NCBI GenBank assembly: GCA_900544975.1
Contig: UQXI01000012.1
Span: forward strand, 1-62,832
DNA from: an uncultured Eubacteriales bacterium
GTDB taxonomy: Bacteria; Bacillota; Clostridia; Oscillospirales; Oscillospiraceae
Reading direction: 5' to 3'
DNA length: 62,832 nucleotides
Part shown: one piece after another, positions 1 to 8,737 of the stretch
Numbering within the stretch: position 1 is the first letter of the stretch
How the letters are laid out: each line of letters starts with the position of its first letter
Position numbers and translations under genes: made by a program
Notes under the pieces: model-generated
Told to the model about the DNA's origin: nothing
Databases searched by the model: none
The model's input: only the letters and a program-made list of their open reading frames with translations

Positions 1-541
1 GGATAAAATCCGTGGTATTCCGGTCCCACTGAAACTGCAGCGAGGGTGGGAAATCCTCGTCAGCCTCCCAGAAGGCCAGCCGGACCGGCAAACAGTCGAA
101 CACAGGCAGGCAATATGCCACATCTCCCTTTCCCGCCTCCACACCGCCCAAAGCCTGACATGCCTGGCGCAGCGCCTGGATCTTCCCCTGGAATTTTTCC
201 GCATGGGGCGTGAAAAGCTCCCCGCCAGGGCCCCCGGCAATGGAACCCCGCAAGGTCCCAAACTCGCCGGACAGGCAGCAGCCCTCTTTGGAGCAGCACA
301 GAAGGTCATAAATCGACATCGCCTCGTCGAAGGTCCCGTCGGTGCTATGGCAAAAGCCATCCTCGGACCCCTGCACCCGGCCGGTCTGCCGGTGAATGCG
401 GTAGAGGCGTCCCACAAAACGGATGTACAAATATTCTGGGTCATGCTGGAGGTCAAACCGCCGGATCATGGTATTCTGGTCAAAGTCCAGAAAATGCCGT
501 TCCATCCGCTTTTTCATCAATTCGTAATTGGATTGTTTCAT
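1..541 (-). CDS. DUF3786-like protein, partial (runs off left edge)
   Basis: The frame is open from an ATG at 541 to the left edge (180 codons), so the C-terminus is missing. The product begins MKQSNYELMKKRMERHFLDF and contains DPEYLYIRFVGRLYRIHRQTG followed by a Cys-rich stretch (YDLLCCSKEGCC). This resembles the DUF3786 family of anaerobes, whose function is not known. It lies directly downstream of the Mrp-type ATPase gene on the same strand, but a stem-loop ending in CCTTTTG separates the two. No strong ribosome binding site precedes the ATG. Family assignment is from memory of the sequence pattern. Confidence 0.6.
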   Translation of the reverse strand, partial: MKQSNYELMKKRMERHFLDFDQNTMIRRFDLQHDPEYLYIRFVGRLYRIHRQTGRVQGSEDGFCHSTDGTFDEAMSIYDLLCCSKEGCCLSGEFGTLRGSIAGGPGGELFTPHAEKFQGKIQALRQACQALGGVEAGKGDVAYCLPVFDCLPVRLAFWEADEDFPPSLQFQWDRNTTDFI

Positions 542-555
542 ATGTACACACCCAC

Positions 556-588
556 AAAAGGGGCGGGACCACTTGCCGCAGTCCCGCC
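556..588 (-). terminator. Hairpin after the Mrp gene
   Basis: GGCGGGAC (562-569) pairs with GTCCCGCC (581-588). On the minus strand the stem is followed by CCCCTTTTGTG. It sits 8 bases past the stop of the Mrp gene and in front of the DUF3786 gene. Confidence 0.6.
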
Positions 589-595
589 GTGTTTC

Positions 596-1420
596 TTATA
601 GCTTCTCCACAGCCTCCACTGCGCCGGTCAGAGCATCCGTGGCAAGGCGCTCCATCTCCCCCCGGTCAAAGGCCTGGGCCACAGCAGGATCAATGGGCAG
701 CCGGGCCAGCACCGGCAGGTCAAAGCCCGCCGCTACCCCGTCCAGACCGCTCTCCCCAAAGACCGCCAGCCGCTTGCCACAGTCGGGGCAGGTGAAGTAG
801 CTGTAATTCTCCACAAACCCCAGCACCGGCACATGCATCATATTGGCCATCTTCACCGCCTTGGTGACGATCATGGAAACCAGAGCCTGGGGGCTGGTCA
901 CCACCACCGCACCGTCTACCGGAATGGACTGGAACACCGTCAGGGGCACATCCCCGGTTCCGGGAGGCATGTCCACAAACAGATAGTCCACATTCTCCCA
1001 GATGACGTCGGTCCAGAACTGCTTCACCGCCCCGGCAATGACAGGACCCCGCCACAGCACTGGATCTGTATCGTTGTCCAGAAGGAGGTTGATGGACATC
1101 ACCTGGATGCCGGACTGGGTCAGCGCAGGGTACAGGCCGGACTGGTCTGCCCCCTGGCACTCGGACACGCCAAAGGCCTTGGGGATGGAGGGGCCTGTGA
1201 TATCTGCATCCAGAATGCCCACCCGATGGCCCTTCCGGGCCATGGCCACAGCCAGCTGCGCGGTGACGGTACTTTTTCCCACGCCGCCTTTCCCGGAGAC
1301 CACTGCAATCACCTTTTTCACCTGGGACTTGGGATTCAGTTGCGCCAAGAGGCTCTCAGCCTTGCGTTCGCCGCAATCGGAGCCGCAGGAAGCGCAGTTA
1401 CCGCTGCAGGATTCACTCAT
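596..1420 (-). CDS. mrp: Mrp/NBP35-family iron-sulfur carrier ATPase
   Basis: 274 residues. An N-terminal Cys cluster (CSGNCASCGSDC) precedes a deviant Walker A (GKGGVGKST, about residue 45), DADITGPSIPKAFG and the MPPGTGDVPL switch region; a CPDCGK pair lies near residue 213. This is the ParA/MinD-like Mrp/ApbC family, which binds and transfers Fe-S clusters to apo-proteins in the cytoplasm. The N-terminal Cys motif is the NBP35-like feature common in anaerobes. A good ribosome binding site (TAAGGAGAG) precedes the ATG. Family certain, physiological client proteins unknown. Confidence 0.93.
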   Translation of the reverse strand: MSESCSGNCASCGSDCGERKAESLLAQLNPKSQVKKVIAVVSGKGGVGKSTVTAQLAVAMARKGHRVGILDADITGPSIPKAFGVSECQGADQSGLYPALTQSGIQVMSINLLLDNDTDPVLWRGPVIAGAVKQFWTDVIWENVDYLFVDMPPGTGDVPLTVFQSIPVDGAVVVTSPQALVSMIVTKAVKMANMMHVPVLGFVENYSYFTCPDCGKRLAVFGESGLDGVAAGFDLPVLARLPIDPAVAQAFDRGEMERLATDALTGAVEAVEKL

Positions 1421-1498
1421 AAACTTCTCTCCTTACGCCGGAAAACCGGCTCTTTTCTGTGCCTTATTATATTCTCCAAAACTTTCTCTGTCAACCGG

Positions 1499-2026
1499 TT
1501 AAAAGTCCTCGTCTTCCTCTATCATCTCCATCAAAAGCTGATCGTCAAAAATGGGCAACCCGGTGAGCCGGCTCAATGTGCGCAGCTGGTCTTCCGCACA
1601 AACAAACTTCCCGAACAGGCAGTCATGCAGTTTTTGGGGTTCCGCCTGTGGTTGCAGCAGCGGCTGCCATCGGGCGGCGGTCAGCTCCAGGCCGGGTACC
1701 CCCTCCATGCCATAAGGCGTTCCAATATAGCCCATATCCACTTGCTTCCCAGCCTTGGCCAACACCAGGGCCGCAAAGTCACTGTCTATGCACACCGAAC
1801 CAACGGCATACTCCCCCGTCAGTTCGCTCAAGGCAGCAATCAGTTCCGGCATGACGTCTGAGCAGCTCTGATTCTCGTCATAGACGGCATAGCTCTCCCG
1901 TGTCGGATCCTTCATTCTCAGCTTCAGGCCGTAGCCCTCAAAAAACGACTCCAGCTTTGGCGCGAGCTCCTCCCTGGTTTTGTCCTTCGGCCAGTAAAAA
2001 GCAACGCTATCCAAAAACATTCCCAT
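1499..2026 (-). CDS. Hypothetical protein, 175 aa
   Basis: Not recognised. The protein is acidic, has no signal peptide or membrane segment, and ends in EMIEEDEDF. The N-terminal half (FYWPKDKTREELAPKLESFF) looks like an alpha/beta domain with a charged helix; the middle has YIGTPYGMEGVPGLELTAARW. Cys residues are few and scattered. It starts MGMFLDSV at 2026, with AAAGGCGA about 10 bases upstream; the second Met at 2020 is also possible. It lies alone between the Mrp and ABC-F genes on the same strand. Confidence 0.6.
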   Translation of the reverse strand: MGMFLDSVAFYWPKDKTREELAPKLESFFEGYGLKLRMKDPTRESYAVYDENQSCSDVMPELIAALSELTGEYAVGSVCIDSDFAALVLAKAGKQVDMGYIGTPYGMEGVPGLELTAARWQPLLQPQAEPQKLHDCLFGKFVCAEDQLRTLSRLTGLPIFDDQLLMEMIEEDEDF

Positions 2027-2078
2027 ATTTCATTCGCCTTTCATCTAAAATTTACGGATGCACACGGTACATCTGAAT

Positions 2079-3962
2079 TCACCCCAGCAAACCGGCCGCA
2101 GACTCCCACTGCTCCATCAAATCCGACAACACGGCGTCCTCCCGCTCTTTCTCCTCCAGGAGGCGGGACAGCTCCTGATAGTCGGCAGAAGCGGCAGCCA
2201 CCTGCTCCTCCAAACCGGCCAACAGCTTTTCCTGCTTTTCAATCTCCCGCTCCAGGCGGCGGACCTGCTTCTCCAGCTCCTTGTCTTTGGGTCTGGGCTT
2301 CTCCTTCTTCTCCGGTTCCTTCTTCTCCGGCACAGCTGCCGGAGTTGGGACGCCCGCAGCCTCATGGGCCAAAATGGAGCGGTACTTGGCATAACCGCAC
2401 TTGAAATCCCGGATTCGGCCCCCCTCCAGCTCCCAGATCCGGTCGGCAAACTTCTCCACAAAATACCGGTCATGGGACACAAAGAGCAACACGCCATCAA
2501 ATTCCTCAATGGCACACTCCACCCACTCCCGGGAGGCAATGTCCAGGTGATTGGTGGGCTCGTCCAAAATGAGCAAATTGATCTTCTCGTCCATCAGCAT
2601 ACACAGCCGAAGCCGGGACTGTTCCCCGCCAGAGAGACTCCCCACAGTTTTGAACACATCTTCTCCCTGGAACAGGAAGGCACCCAGCCGGTCCCGGGCG
2701 GCCTGGGGCGTCAGGTTTTTCTCGTAGAGCATGGTGTCGTACAGACTCCGCTCCGGGTGAGAGAAGTGCATAATTTGGGGCAGGTATCCCACTCGAACGG
2801 TAGGACCAAACTTGATTTTCCCGTCGCAGGGCTCCTGATCCAGCAGGCAGCGGATCAAGGTGGTCTTTCCCGCGCCGTTGTCTCCCAGCAGGGCGATGCG
2901 CTCCCCGCCCTGGACCAGGAGGTTCACATCGGAAAACAGCTCCTTCTCTCCGAAGCGCTTGGCCAGACCCTTGGTCTCAAACACCACGTCTCCCTGAAAA
3001 TCCCGCTGGGCAAAGGAGGCCTTCATGGTCTTCTCCAGCGTAGGCTTTTTCGTCTTCTCGATCCGCTCCATCCGGTGCTGGATGGACATGGCCCGGCGAT
3101 ATAGGGTCCGGTTGTTGATGCCCCAGCCCTTCATCCGCTCCAGGGTGAAGCCCAGCTGTTTGAGCTTGGCCTGCTCCTGCTCGTACTGCTTCATCTGCAG
3201 GTCAAACCGGGCCTGCTTTTCCTCGATATAGAACGAGTAATTGCCAGAGTAAAACTCCCCATGGCCCTCGTGAATCTCCACAATCCGGTCGGCCACCTGG
3301 TCCAGAAAGTACCGGTCGTGGGAGATGGTGAGGACGGTTCCCTTAAACCGGTTGATATAGGCCTCCAGCCACTCCACACTCTTGAGATCCAGGTGGTTGG
3401 TGGGCTCGTCCAGGAGGAGAATTTCTGTCTTCTCCAGCAGGAGCCGGGCCAGATTCACCCGGGTTTTCTCCCCGCCGGAGAGCATATCAAATTCCTGCTG
3501 CCGCATCGGCTCCGGAATTCCCAGGCCGTTGCAGACCTTGTCCGTATCCACGTCCATGTCATAGCCGCCTCCGGCTGCAAAGTGGTTGCTCAGCCGGTCA
3601 TACTCGTTCAGGATGTCTTTGGGGGTGCTGGCAGTCATCTGTCCTTCCAGCTCCTCCATCCGCCGCCGCACCTCCACCAGCTTCCGGAAGGCCGAGCGAA
3701 GCACCTCCTCCACCGTGTACCCGGCGGGATAGCGGGGGATCTGAGAGATGTGGCCCAGCTTCTTGTTGGGGTTGACATAGACCTCCCCCTCGTCATATCC
3801 AATCTCCCCGGTGAGAATGCGAAACAGCGTGGTCTTGCCGCAGCCGTTGCGGCCCAAAATGGCCACACACTGGCCCTCCTGCACCTCAAAGGTCAGGCCG
3901 TCCAGCAAATTGTCTCCAATTTCAAAGGACTTTACCAAATCCTTCACGGAAATATCAGTCAT
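2079..3962 (-). CDS. ABC-F family ATPase (ribosome-associated)
   Basis: 627 residues with two ABC cassettes and no membrane segments. Cassette 1 has GRNGCGKTT (about residue 37), LSGGEKTR and LLLDEPTNHLDL; cassette 2 has GDNGAGKTT (about 360), LSGGEQSR and ILDEPTNHLDI. A charged linker with LKQLGFTLERMKGWGINNRTLYRRA separates them, and the C-terminus is a Lys/Glu-rich coiled coil after a Pro-rich stretch, like the YdiF/Uup type. ABC-F proteins bind the ribosomal E site and relieve stalling; some protect against antibiotics, but nothing here indicates resistance. The start at 3962 overlaps the GNAT stop by 8 bases, so the two are probably co-translated. Confidence 0.95.
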   Translation of the reverse strand: MTDISVKDLVKSFEIGDNLLDGLTFEVQEGQCVAILGRNGCGKTTLFRILTGEIGYDEGEVYVNPNKKLGHISQIPRYPAGYTVEEVLRSAFRKLVEVRRRMEELEGQMTASTPKDILNEYDRLSNHFAAGGGYDMDVDTDKVCNGLGIPEPMRQQEFDMLSGGEKTRVNLARLLLEKTEILLLDEPTNHLDLKSVEWLEAYINRFKGTVLTISHDRYFLDQVADRIVEIHEGHGEFYSGNYSFYIEEKQARFDLQMKQYEQEQAKLKQLGFTLERMKGWGINNRTLYRRAMSIQHRMERIEKTKKPTLEKTMKASFAQRDFQGDVVFETKGLAKRFGEKELFSDVNLLVQGGERIALLGDNGAGKTTLIRCLLDQEPCDGKIKFGPTVRVGYLPQIMHFSHPERSLYDTMLYEKNLTPQAARDRLGAFLFQGEDVFKTVGSLSGGEQSRLRLCMLMDEKINLLILDEPTNHLDIASREWVECAIEEFDGVLLFVSHDRYFVEKFADRIWELEGGRIRDFKCGYAKYRSILAHEAAGVPTPAAVPEKKEPEKKEKPRPKDKELEKQVRRLEREIEKQEKLLAGLEEQVAAASADYQELSRLLEEKEREDAVLSDLMEQWESAAGLLG

Positions 3963-4398
3963 AATGTCTCTCCAAAGTCAGTTCCCACAGATTTTCCCGG
4001 AGCTGCTTTCTGCCGCTCTCAGAAAATCCATGCTTCTCATAGAATCCAATTGCTCGGGTGTTGGAGGAGAGGACGGTGAGCCGCCATCCCCCATGGGCCA
4101 CGGCGAAGCGCAGCAGCGCCGTGCCATAGCCCCGGCCCTGACACCGGGGCAGTACATACAAATTGTCAATCCAGCCCTCCCAAAGGCTGACCACTCCCAC
4201 AGGCTCCCCATCCGTCAGAAGAAACAGGGCTTTCCCGGCATCCCGCTCCTTTTGGAGGTAGGCGGCGCAATCCCGGCTGTACAGGAATTCCGGCGTACAG
4301 ATCCCCCGGTGGGAGTCCCGCCAGGCGTCCTCATAAACCCCCCCAGCCTGGGAAAACGTCTCCGGGGTCACAGGCGCAATGGTGAATGTGTAGCTCAT
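3955..4398 (-). CDS. GNAT family N-acetyltransferase
   Basis: 147 residues from the ATG at 4398 (MSYTFTIAPVTPETF), preceded by GGGAGAATCCCC. The acetyl-CoA pyrophosphate loop is visible as LPRCQGRGYGTALLRFA, followed by the typical C-terminal NTRAIGFYEKHGFSE beta5-alpha4 segment. GNAT enzymes move an acetyl group from acetyl-CoA to an amine; the substrate cannot be told. An upstream extension to 4473 is open but runs into a REP element and is rejected as coding. It overlaps the ABC-F gene by 8 bases. Confidence 0.88.
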   Translation of the reverse strand: MSYTFTIAPVTPETFSQAGGVYEDAWRDSHRGICTPEFLYSRDCAAYLQKERDAGKALFLLTDGEPVGVVSLWEGWIDNLYVLPRCQGRGYGTALLRFAVAHGGWRLTVLSSNTRAIGFYEKHGFSESGRKQLRENLWELTLERHYD

Positions 4399-4475
4399 GG
4401 GGATTCTCCCTTCTGTTGAAATGGTCTGCCCTCCGGAATCCCACACATCGGGCAAATTCGTACCGCATACCACGC

Positions 4476-4501
4476 GGCGCGTCTGGGAAGCCGCGCCCTA
4501 C
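4476..4501 (-). repeat. REP element type A, copy 1
   Basis: On the minus strand GTAG is followed by GGCGCG, a 10-base loop and CGCGCC. The GTAG tetranucleotide at the foot of a short palindrome is the hallmark of REP sequences mobilised by RAYT transposases. The loop (GCTTCCCAGA) differs from the other type A copies. Confidence 0.75.
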
Positions 4502-4532
4502 GAAATAACGCGTAGCCCGCCGTTCACCTGCT

Positions 4533-4607
4533 CGTAGGGCGCGGCATCCCTGACGCGCCGACGTCCACACACCCGTAGGGCGCGGCATCCCTGACGCGCC
4601 GACGTCC
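4533..4607 (+). repeat. Two tandem REP elements type A
   Basis: Two identical 34-base units (4533-4566 and 4574-4607) in direct orientation, 7 bases apart. Each holds GTAG + GGCGCG + loop GCATCCCTGA + CGCGCC (4534-4559 and 4575-4600) and a shared tail GACGTCC. With copy 1 in the opposite orientation this forms a BIME-like cluster between the GNAT and RNase M5-like genes. Confidence 0.85.
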
Positions 4608-4627
4608 GCGCCCGACAGCCTTAAGAA

Positions 4628-5206
4628 CTACAGCAGCGCCTCCAGCTCCTCCCGTGTGTACAGCAGGTTCAGGGCCTGGAGCATGGCGTTGGGGCTCATA
4701 TGCTCCGGCAGGCCCAGCTTTTTCAAAAGGGTTAGGCGCTTTTCCCCGCTGCCCACGCCGCCGGACAGGCCCAGCTCCACCAAATCCGCCTTGGTGATGC
4801 GGCCCCGGGTGGGCGCGGCGGTCTCTCCCTCCACCGTGGCCCCCGCCCGGCGAAGGGCCTCCAGAAGCAGCTCCGGGGACATCCCCTCCACCCCCAGCTT
4901 GCCCTCCTTCCCCGGCGCGGCCTTCCGCCGCTCCTTGCCGGGCACGTCCGGGATGTAGGCGTGCTTCACCCGCTCCGGCGGCAGAACGCCCCGAAGGTAG
5001 TTGCGAATGACAAAGCCCGCCCCGTCGGAATCCGTCAGGACGATGAGTCCCCGGGCCTGTGCCGCCCGGCGCAGCAGCCGGAGCTGGGCCTTGTCCTTGA
5101 AAATGCCGAAGCCCTTCGTTTCCAAAATGGTGGCGTCCACCACCTGGGACAGGGTATTTTTATCGTAGCGGCCCTCCACCACGATGACCTCCCGGATTTT
5201 AACCAT
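4628..5206 (-). CDS. RNase M5-like toprim protein with DUF4093 tail
   Basis: 192 residues from the ATG at 5206 (MVKIREVIVVEGRYDKNTL). The toprim domain shows the catalytic Glu in VVEGRYD and the Asp pair in LTDSDGAGF; the C-terminal half (GVEGMSPELLLEALRRAG, and LGLPEHMSPNAMLQALN) matches the DUF4093 tail found in Firmicute RNase M5 relatives, which mature 5S rRNA. An upstream in-frame ATG at 5266 lies inside holA and is rejected. The start overlaps the holA stop by 8 bases. The name is by family resemblance; the true RnmV could be elsewhere. Confidence 0.8.
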   Translation of the reverse strand: MVKIREVIVVEGRYDKNTLSQVVDATILETKGFGIFKDKAQLRLLRRAAQARGLIVLTDSDGAGFVIRNYLRGVLPPERVKHAYIPDVPGKERRKAAPGKEGKLGVEGMSPELLLEALRRAGATVEGETAAPTRGRITKADLVELGLSGGVGSGEKRLTLLKKLGLPEHMSPNAMLQALNLLYTREELEALL

Positions 5207-6245
5207 GCTTCGCCTCCTGTGCCAGCTCCAGAAGGCACAGCTCCAGCAGCCGCTCCGGCTGGTCAAAGGAGGTCTTCAGCTTGGAATCGGTCTCCAGGAC
5301 CAGGGCCGCCGCCTGTCGGCAGAACCGGGGGGAAAACCGCTTGGCCGCCGCCATGGTTTTCCGGGCGGCGTAGTCCTTGAGGCCGCAGACCTTCATCAGC
5401 TCGTCTCCGCCCTTGCCCCCGTCTATGAGAATCCGGGCGGCGGAAATCCGGCGCAGGTGGGCCCCCACCGCGCCTAAAATGGCAATGGGCTCCTGTTGCA
5501 TCTGGTACAAGGTCCGGAGCTTCTTCAGAGCCCCCTCGTAATCTCCCGCTCCCAGAGCGTCTGTCATTTGAAAGACCACCGCATCCAGCACCGGCTCCGT
5601 CACCGCATCCACGTCCGACTTCCGGATCTCCGGGCCGGGGGCATAGGCTGCAATCTTCTCAATTTCTCCCCCCAGAGCCGACATGGCGCCCCCGGTGATG
5701 TCAATGAGATAGGCGCAGAGCTCCGGAGTGATGGTCTTCTGGTGGCTCTTAAAATGCCGGATGATCCAGGCCGTCAGGTCCCGCTGGCTCTGCTTGGGGA
5801 ACTCCACCACCGTGGCATTGCGGCTGATGGCCTCAAAGAGCTTCTTCTGCCGCCGGTCCGGCTTGTACTCCGACGCACCGTATGCAAATACCAGACAGCA
5901 ATAGGGTGGCAGGTCCGACAGGAGGGCAATGAGCCGCTCCCGGTCCTTCTCTCCCAGCCGAAAGAGGTCCACATCGTCCACCCGAACAAGGGACCGCTCT
6001 GCCATCATGGGCAAATTCTCCACACTATCGGAGAGGGCATCCAGGGTGAAGGTCTCTGTAGAAAACCGGTGGTAGTTGAACTCCTCCGTCAGGGGATCCG
6101 TCAGCTTCTTTCGAAGCAGCTCCAGATAGTGCTGCAAAAGATACGTCTCCTCCCCCCAGAAGAGATAGCAGGGCTGTGGGGCGCCCGCCTGAATCGCCTG
6201 CTTCAGCCCCTGCAGGGGCGCGGCCGACGCGGATTGTCTTGCCAT
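5199..6245 (-). CDS. holA: DNA polymerase III subunit delta
   Basis: 348 residues, the usual HolA length. The N-terminus PCYLFWGEETYLLQHYLELLRKKL is the characteristic degenerate nucleotide-binding start of the delta clamp-loader subunit; LVRVDDVDLF and the C-terminal PERLLELCLLELA helices fit the collar domain. It opens the beta sliding clamp within the clamp loader. It follows comEC directly (4-base gap), the order seen in many Firmicutes (comEC-holA). Ribosome binding site AGAGG at 8 bases. Confidence 0.93.
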   Translation of the reverse strand: MARQSASAAPLQGLKQAIQAGAPQPCYLFWGEETYLLQHYLELLRKKLTDPLTEEFNYHRFSTETFTLDALSDSVENLPMMAERSLVRVDDVDLFRLGEKDRERLIALLSDLPPYCCLVFAYGASEYKPDRRQKKLFEAISRNATVVEFPKQSQRDLTAWIIRHFKSHQKTITPELCAYLIDITGGAMSALGGEIEKIAAYAPGPEIRKSDVDAVTEPVLDAVVFQMTDALGAGDYEGALKKLRTLYQMQQEPIAILGAVGAHLRRISAARILIDGGKGGDELMKVCGLKDYAARKTMAAAKRFSPRFCRQAAALVLETDSKLKTSFDQPERLLELCLLELAQEAKHG

Positions 6246-6249
6246 ATGC

Positions 6250-8487
6250 TTAACCTCTGAAAATCAATGTACCGGCCTCATCGGTCCGGAAAACCTGGCA
6301 GCCTGCCTGGGCCGCCCGCTCCAGCATCTCAGGCGCCGGGTGCCCATAGGAATTGACCCCCACGGACACAGCAACGACCTCCGGCCGAAGCGCCTCCAGA
6401 AGGTCCGTCCCTGTGGAGCTTTTGGCTCCGTGGTGGCCTGCCACCAGGAGCTCAATGTCCGGCAGCGCGTGGGTTGCCAGAAGCCGCCGTTCCAAGTTCT
6501 GGTTCATGTCTCCGGTAATCAGTGTATCACATTCTCCCGCCGTAAACAACACCGAAAGTCCACTTTCGTTGCTGGTGGTCCGGGATAATGGCGCAAAAAT
6601 CCACAATTCTGCTTCTCCCATGGTGAGATGCAGGTCCTCTTCTACGAAGTATGCGCCTTCGCCCGCCGCCTCCGCCAGGTCTGTGCAGGTCTCATCCTCC
6701 GGCGCATTCGGCATATAGACCCGCTCCACGGAAAGCCGCTCCAGAAGCTGCCGGGCGCCGGATACATGGTCCTCATCAAAGTGGGTCAGAATCAGACCGT
6801 CCACGCGGGTTCTCCCCTGGGTCAGGAGATGGCGGGCCGCCTTCTCTCCGGCTCCCTCGCCCGCCGGGCCGCCGCAGTCCACCACGTAGGTGCTCTCTTT
6901 CGTTTGCAGCAGGATACACTGTCCCTGACCCACATCCAGGACCGTCACCCGGAACTGCTCTCCCCTGGGCTCCAGATAGCCCAACACCAGCGCCAGCACC
7001 AGACTGGCGCTCAAGGCGAGGACAAAGCACTTCTTGCCACGGCACTTTCCCCAGAGAAACACCCCCAGAAGCCCCAAGGCAAAGCCCACCCAGGCAGCCA
7101 AATAGGGGCTTTCCCCTGGAAAAATCCCAGCCAGAGGCAGCCCGCTGGTCCAGCCGCCCACACCCAGAATCAGCCGCAGGAGGGGCGCCGTACACCAGGC
7201 CAAAGCCTGTCCCAACGGCAGCCACACAAAGCTGAGAGCACAGGCCGTCAGAACCCCGTAAAACCCCAGGCTCACCGCCCAGAGGACCAGCAGATTGGTC
7301 AGGGGGGACAACAGGCTCACCACGCCAAAGGTCCAGGCCGCCAGGGGCGCAGTCCACACCGTCGCCCCCAGACTCACCGCCACAGAAGACGCCAGCGCCC
7401 GGGCCAAACGGGGGCCCACGCCGCGCCCCTTTCCCAGCCTACGGGTCACCCAGGCATAGAGCCGGCCGCTGAAGCACAGGATGCCCGACACCGCCCCCAC
7501 CGAGAGCTGAAAGCTGGCGGAGGCTGCCGTCAAAGGATTCCAGAGGAGCAGCGCCAGAACGGCAAAGGCCAGAGCCGACGGCGGATCATATTCCCGCCGG
7601 AGCAGGCGCGCCAGAAGGGCCAGGGAGAGCATCAGCGCCGCCCGGGTCACCGAGGGCGTAAAGCCCGCCACCGCCGCAAAGAAAACAGCAATCGGAATCC
7701 CCAGAAGCGCCGAAAGCACCCGCTGCCGGAGCGTCAGAACATACACCAGCCCAAAGAGGATGGACAGATGCATCCCCGACACTGCCACAATGTGGGACAT
7801 TCCCGCCAAAGACAGCTGGTTGCGCTGGGCATCCGACAGGCCGGATTTCTCCCCCAGAAGAAGGGCCTGAGCAAACCCTCCCACATCCGACGGAAACAGC
7901 CCCTCCAGCCGCTCCCCCAGAGTCCGCCGCAGCCGCGCCGGAATATCCCGAAGCCCGCCAGCGCCACGGGTCACCGTCGCCTCGCCCCTGGCATAGGCCA
8001 GAAGGAAGATGCCGCTGCCCCGGTGGTAGGTGGGCTCTTGGCCGCCCCCATGGGTGGTCGGGCGGAGCCGGGCCGTCACCTGCACCTGGTCCCCCGGCTG
8101 CAGCGGCTCCTCCTGCTGTAAATACAGCCGGGTTCCATAGCGCCGCCCCTCCAGGAATACCGTTCCGTCCACACAGCATCCGTAGTCCGTCTGCACCGGG
8201 TACCCCTCCACACGCAGGGTCAGCTCCAGGGTCTTCCCATCGGCCTGTCTGGCAGGCTGGAGGAACACCCCATCATACAGGCAGAACCACAGAAGCCCCA
8301 GCGCCAGGCCCAGGCAGGTCACAGCCCCAGCCGCCAGCACCCGGCTTTTCCTCCGCAAAACCATCAGGATCCCCCAAAGGAGCACCGCCCCCGCCGCCAT
8401 GGGCAGCAGCCACAGCTCCGGCGCCAGATAGCTCCCCAGACCACAGGCCGCCCCAAAGCCCAGAGCAAACCAAACCAGCTTCCGCAT
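6250..8487 (-). CDS. comEC: ComEC/Rec2 DNA uptake channel
   Basis: 745 residues from ATG 8487 (MRKLVWFALG), preceded by GGAGG at 8 bases; a GTG three codons earlier (8496) overlaps that site and is less likely. Order: two N-terminal membrane segments, a DUF4131 OB-like region, a multi-helix competence domain (HIVAVSGMHLSILFGL is the signature around residue 235), and a C-terminal metallo-beta-lactamase domain with THFDEDHVSG (near 570) and VAGHHGAKSSTG. ComEC carries single-stranded DNA across the membrane; the MBL domain probably degrades the other strand. No other com genes are in the window. Confidence 0.93.
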   Translation of the reverse strand: MRKLVWFALGFGAACGLGSYLAPELWLLPMAAGAVLLWGILMVLRRKSRVLAAGAVTCLGLALGLLWFCLYDGVFLQPARQADGKTLELTLRVEGYPVQTDYGCCVDGTVFLEGRRYGTRLYLQQEEPLQPGDQVQVTARLRPTTHGGGQEPTYHRGSGIFLLAYARGEATVTRGAGGLRDIPARLRRTLGERLEGLFPSDVGGFAQALLLGEKSGLSDAQRNQLSLAGMSHIVAVSGMHLSILFGLVYVLTLRQRVLSALLGIPIAVFFAAVAGFTPSVTRAALMLSLALLARLLRREYDPPSALAFAVLALLLWNPLTAASASFQLSVGAVSGILCFSGRLYAWVTRRLGKGRGVGPRLARALASSVAVSLGATVWTAPLAAWTFGVVSLLSPLTNLLVLWAVSLGFYGVLTACALSFVWLPLGQALAWCTAPLLRLILGVGGWTSGLPLAGIFPGESPYLAAWVGFALGLLGVFLWGKCRGKKCFVLALSASLVLALVLGYLEPRGEQFRVTVLDVGQGQCILLQTKESTYVVDCGGPAGEGAGEKAARHLLTQGRTRVDGLILTHFDEDHVSGARQLLERLSVERVYMPNAPEDETCTDLAEAAGEGAYFVEEDLHLTMGEAELWIFAPLSRTTSNESGLSVLFTAGECDTLITGDMNQNLERRLLATHALPDIELLVAGHHGAKSSTGTDLLEALRPEVVAVSVGVNSYGHPAPEMLERAAQAGCQVFRTDEAGTLIFRG

Positions 8488-8674
8488 CCATTCCACCTCC
8501 CGACTCTGCGTTTTCTAATGTGCATTCCGATTTGATCATCTCCAAGATTACCACAAATTCCCCCTGCCCGCAAGGTCTTTTCCACCCATATGCGTACTGC
8601 GAAAACCGTTGAGAATTCCCGTGGATATGTGGGGAACGATCTGACCGTTCCGCCTGGCAGTGGAGAAGTTTTCC

Positions 8675-8703
8675 TTGTAAGCCGCCGGATTTTAGGCTAT
8701 AAT
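8675..8703 (+). promoter_or_regulatory. Sigma-A promoter of the flavoprotein/CPBP genes
   Basis: TTGTAA (8675-8680), 17-base spacer, TATAAT (8698-8703). It fires away from comEC toward the flavoprotein at 8738. Confidence 0.75.
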
Positions 8704-8737
8704 ATGAGCAGAACACGAAATATAGGAGGTGAGGCCA

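Noticed and set aside
4399..4473. N-terminal extension of the GNAT protein
   Set aside because: The ATG at 4398 has its own ribosome binding site; the extension has no family match and approaches a REP element.
6628..8121. Plus-strand open frame of 497 codons
   Set aside because: Antisense to comEC; rich in Arg, Gln, Pro and His as expected from reverse-strand translation.
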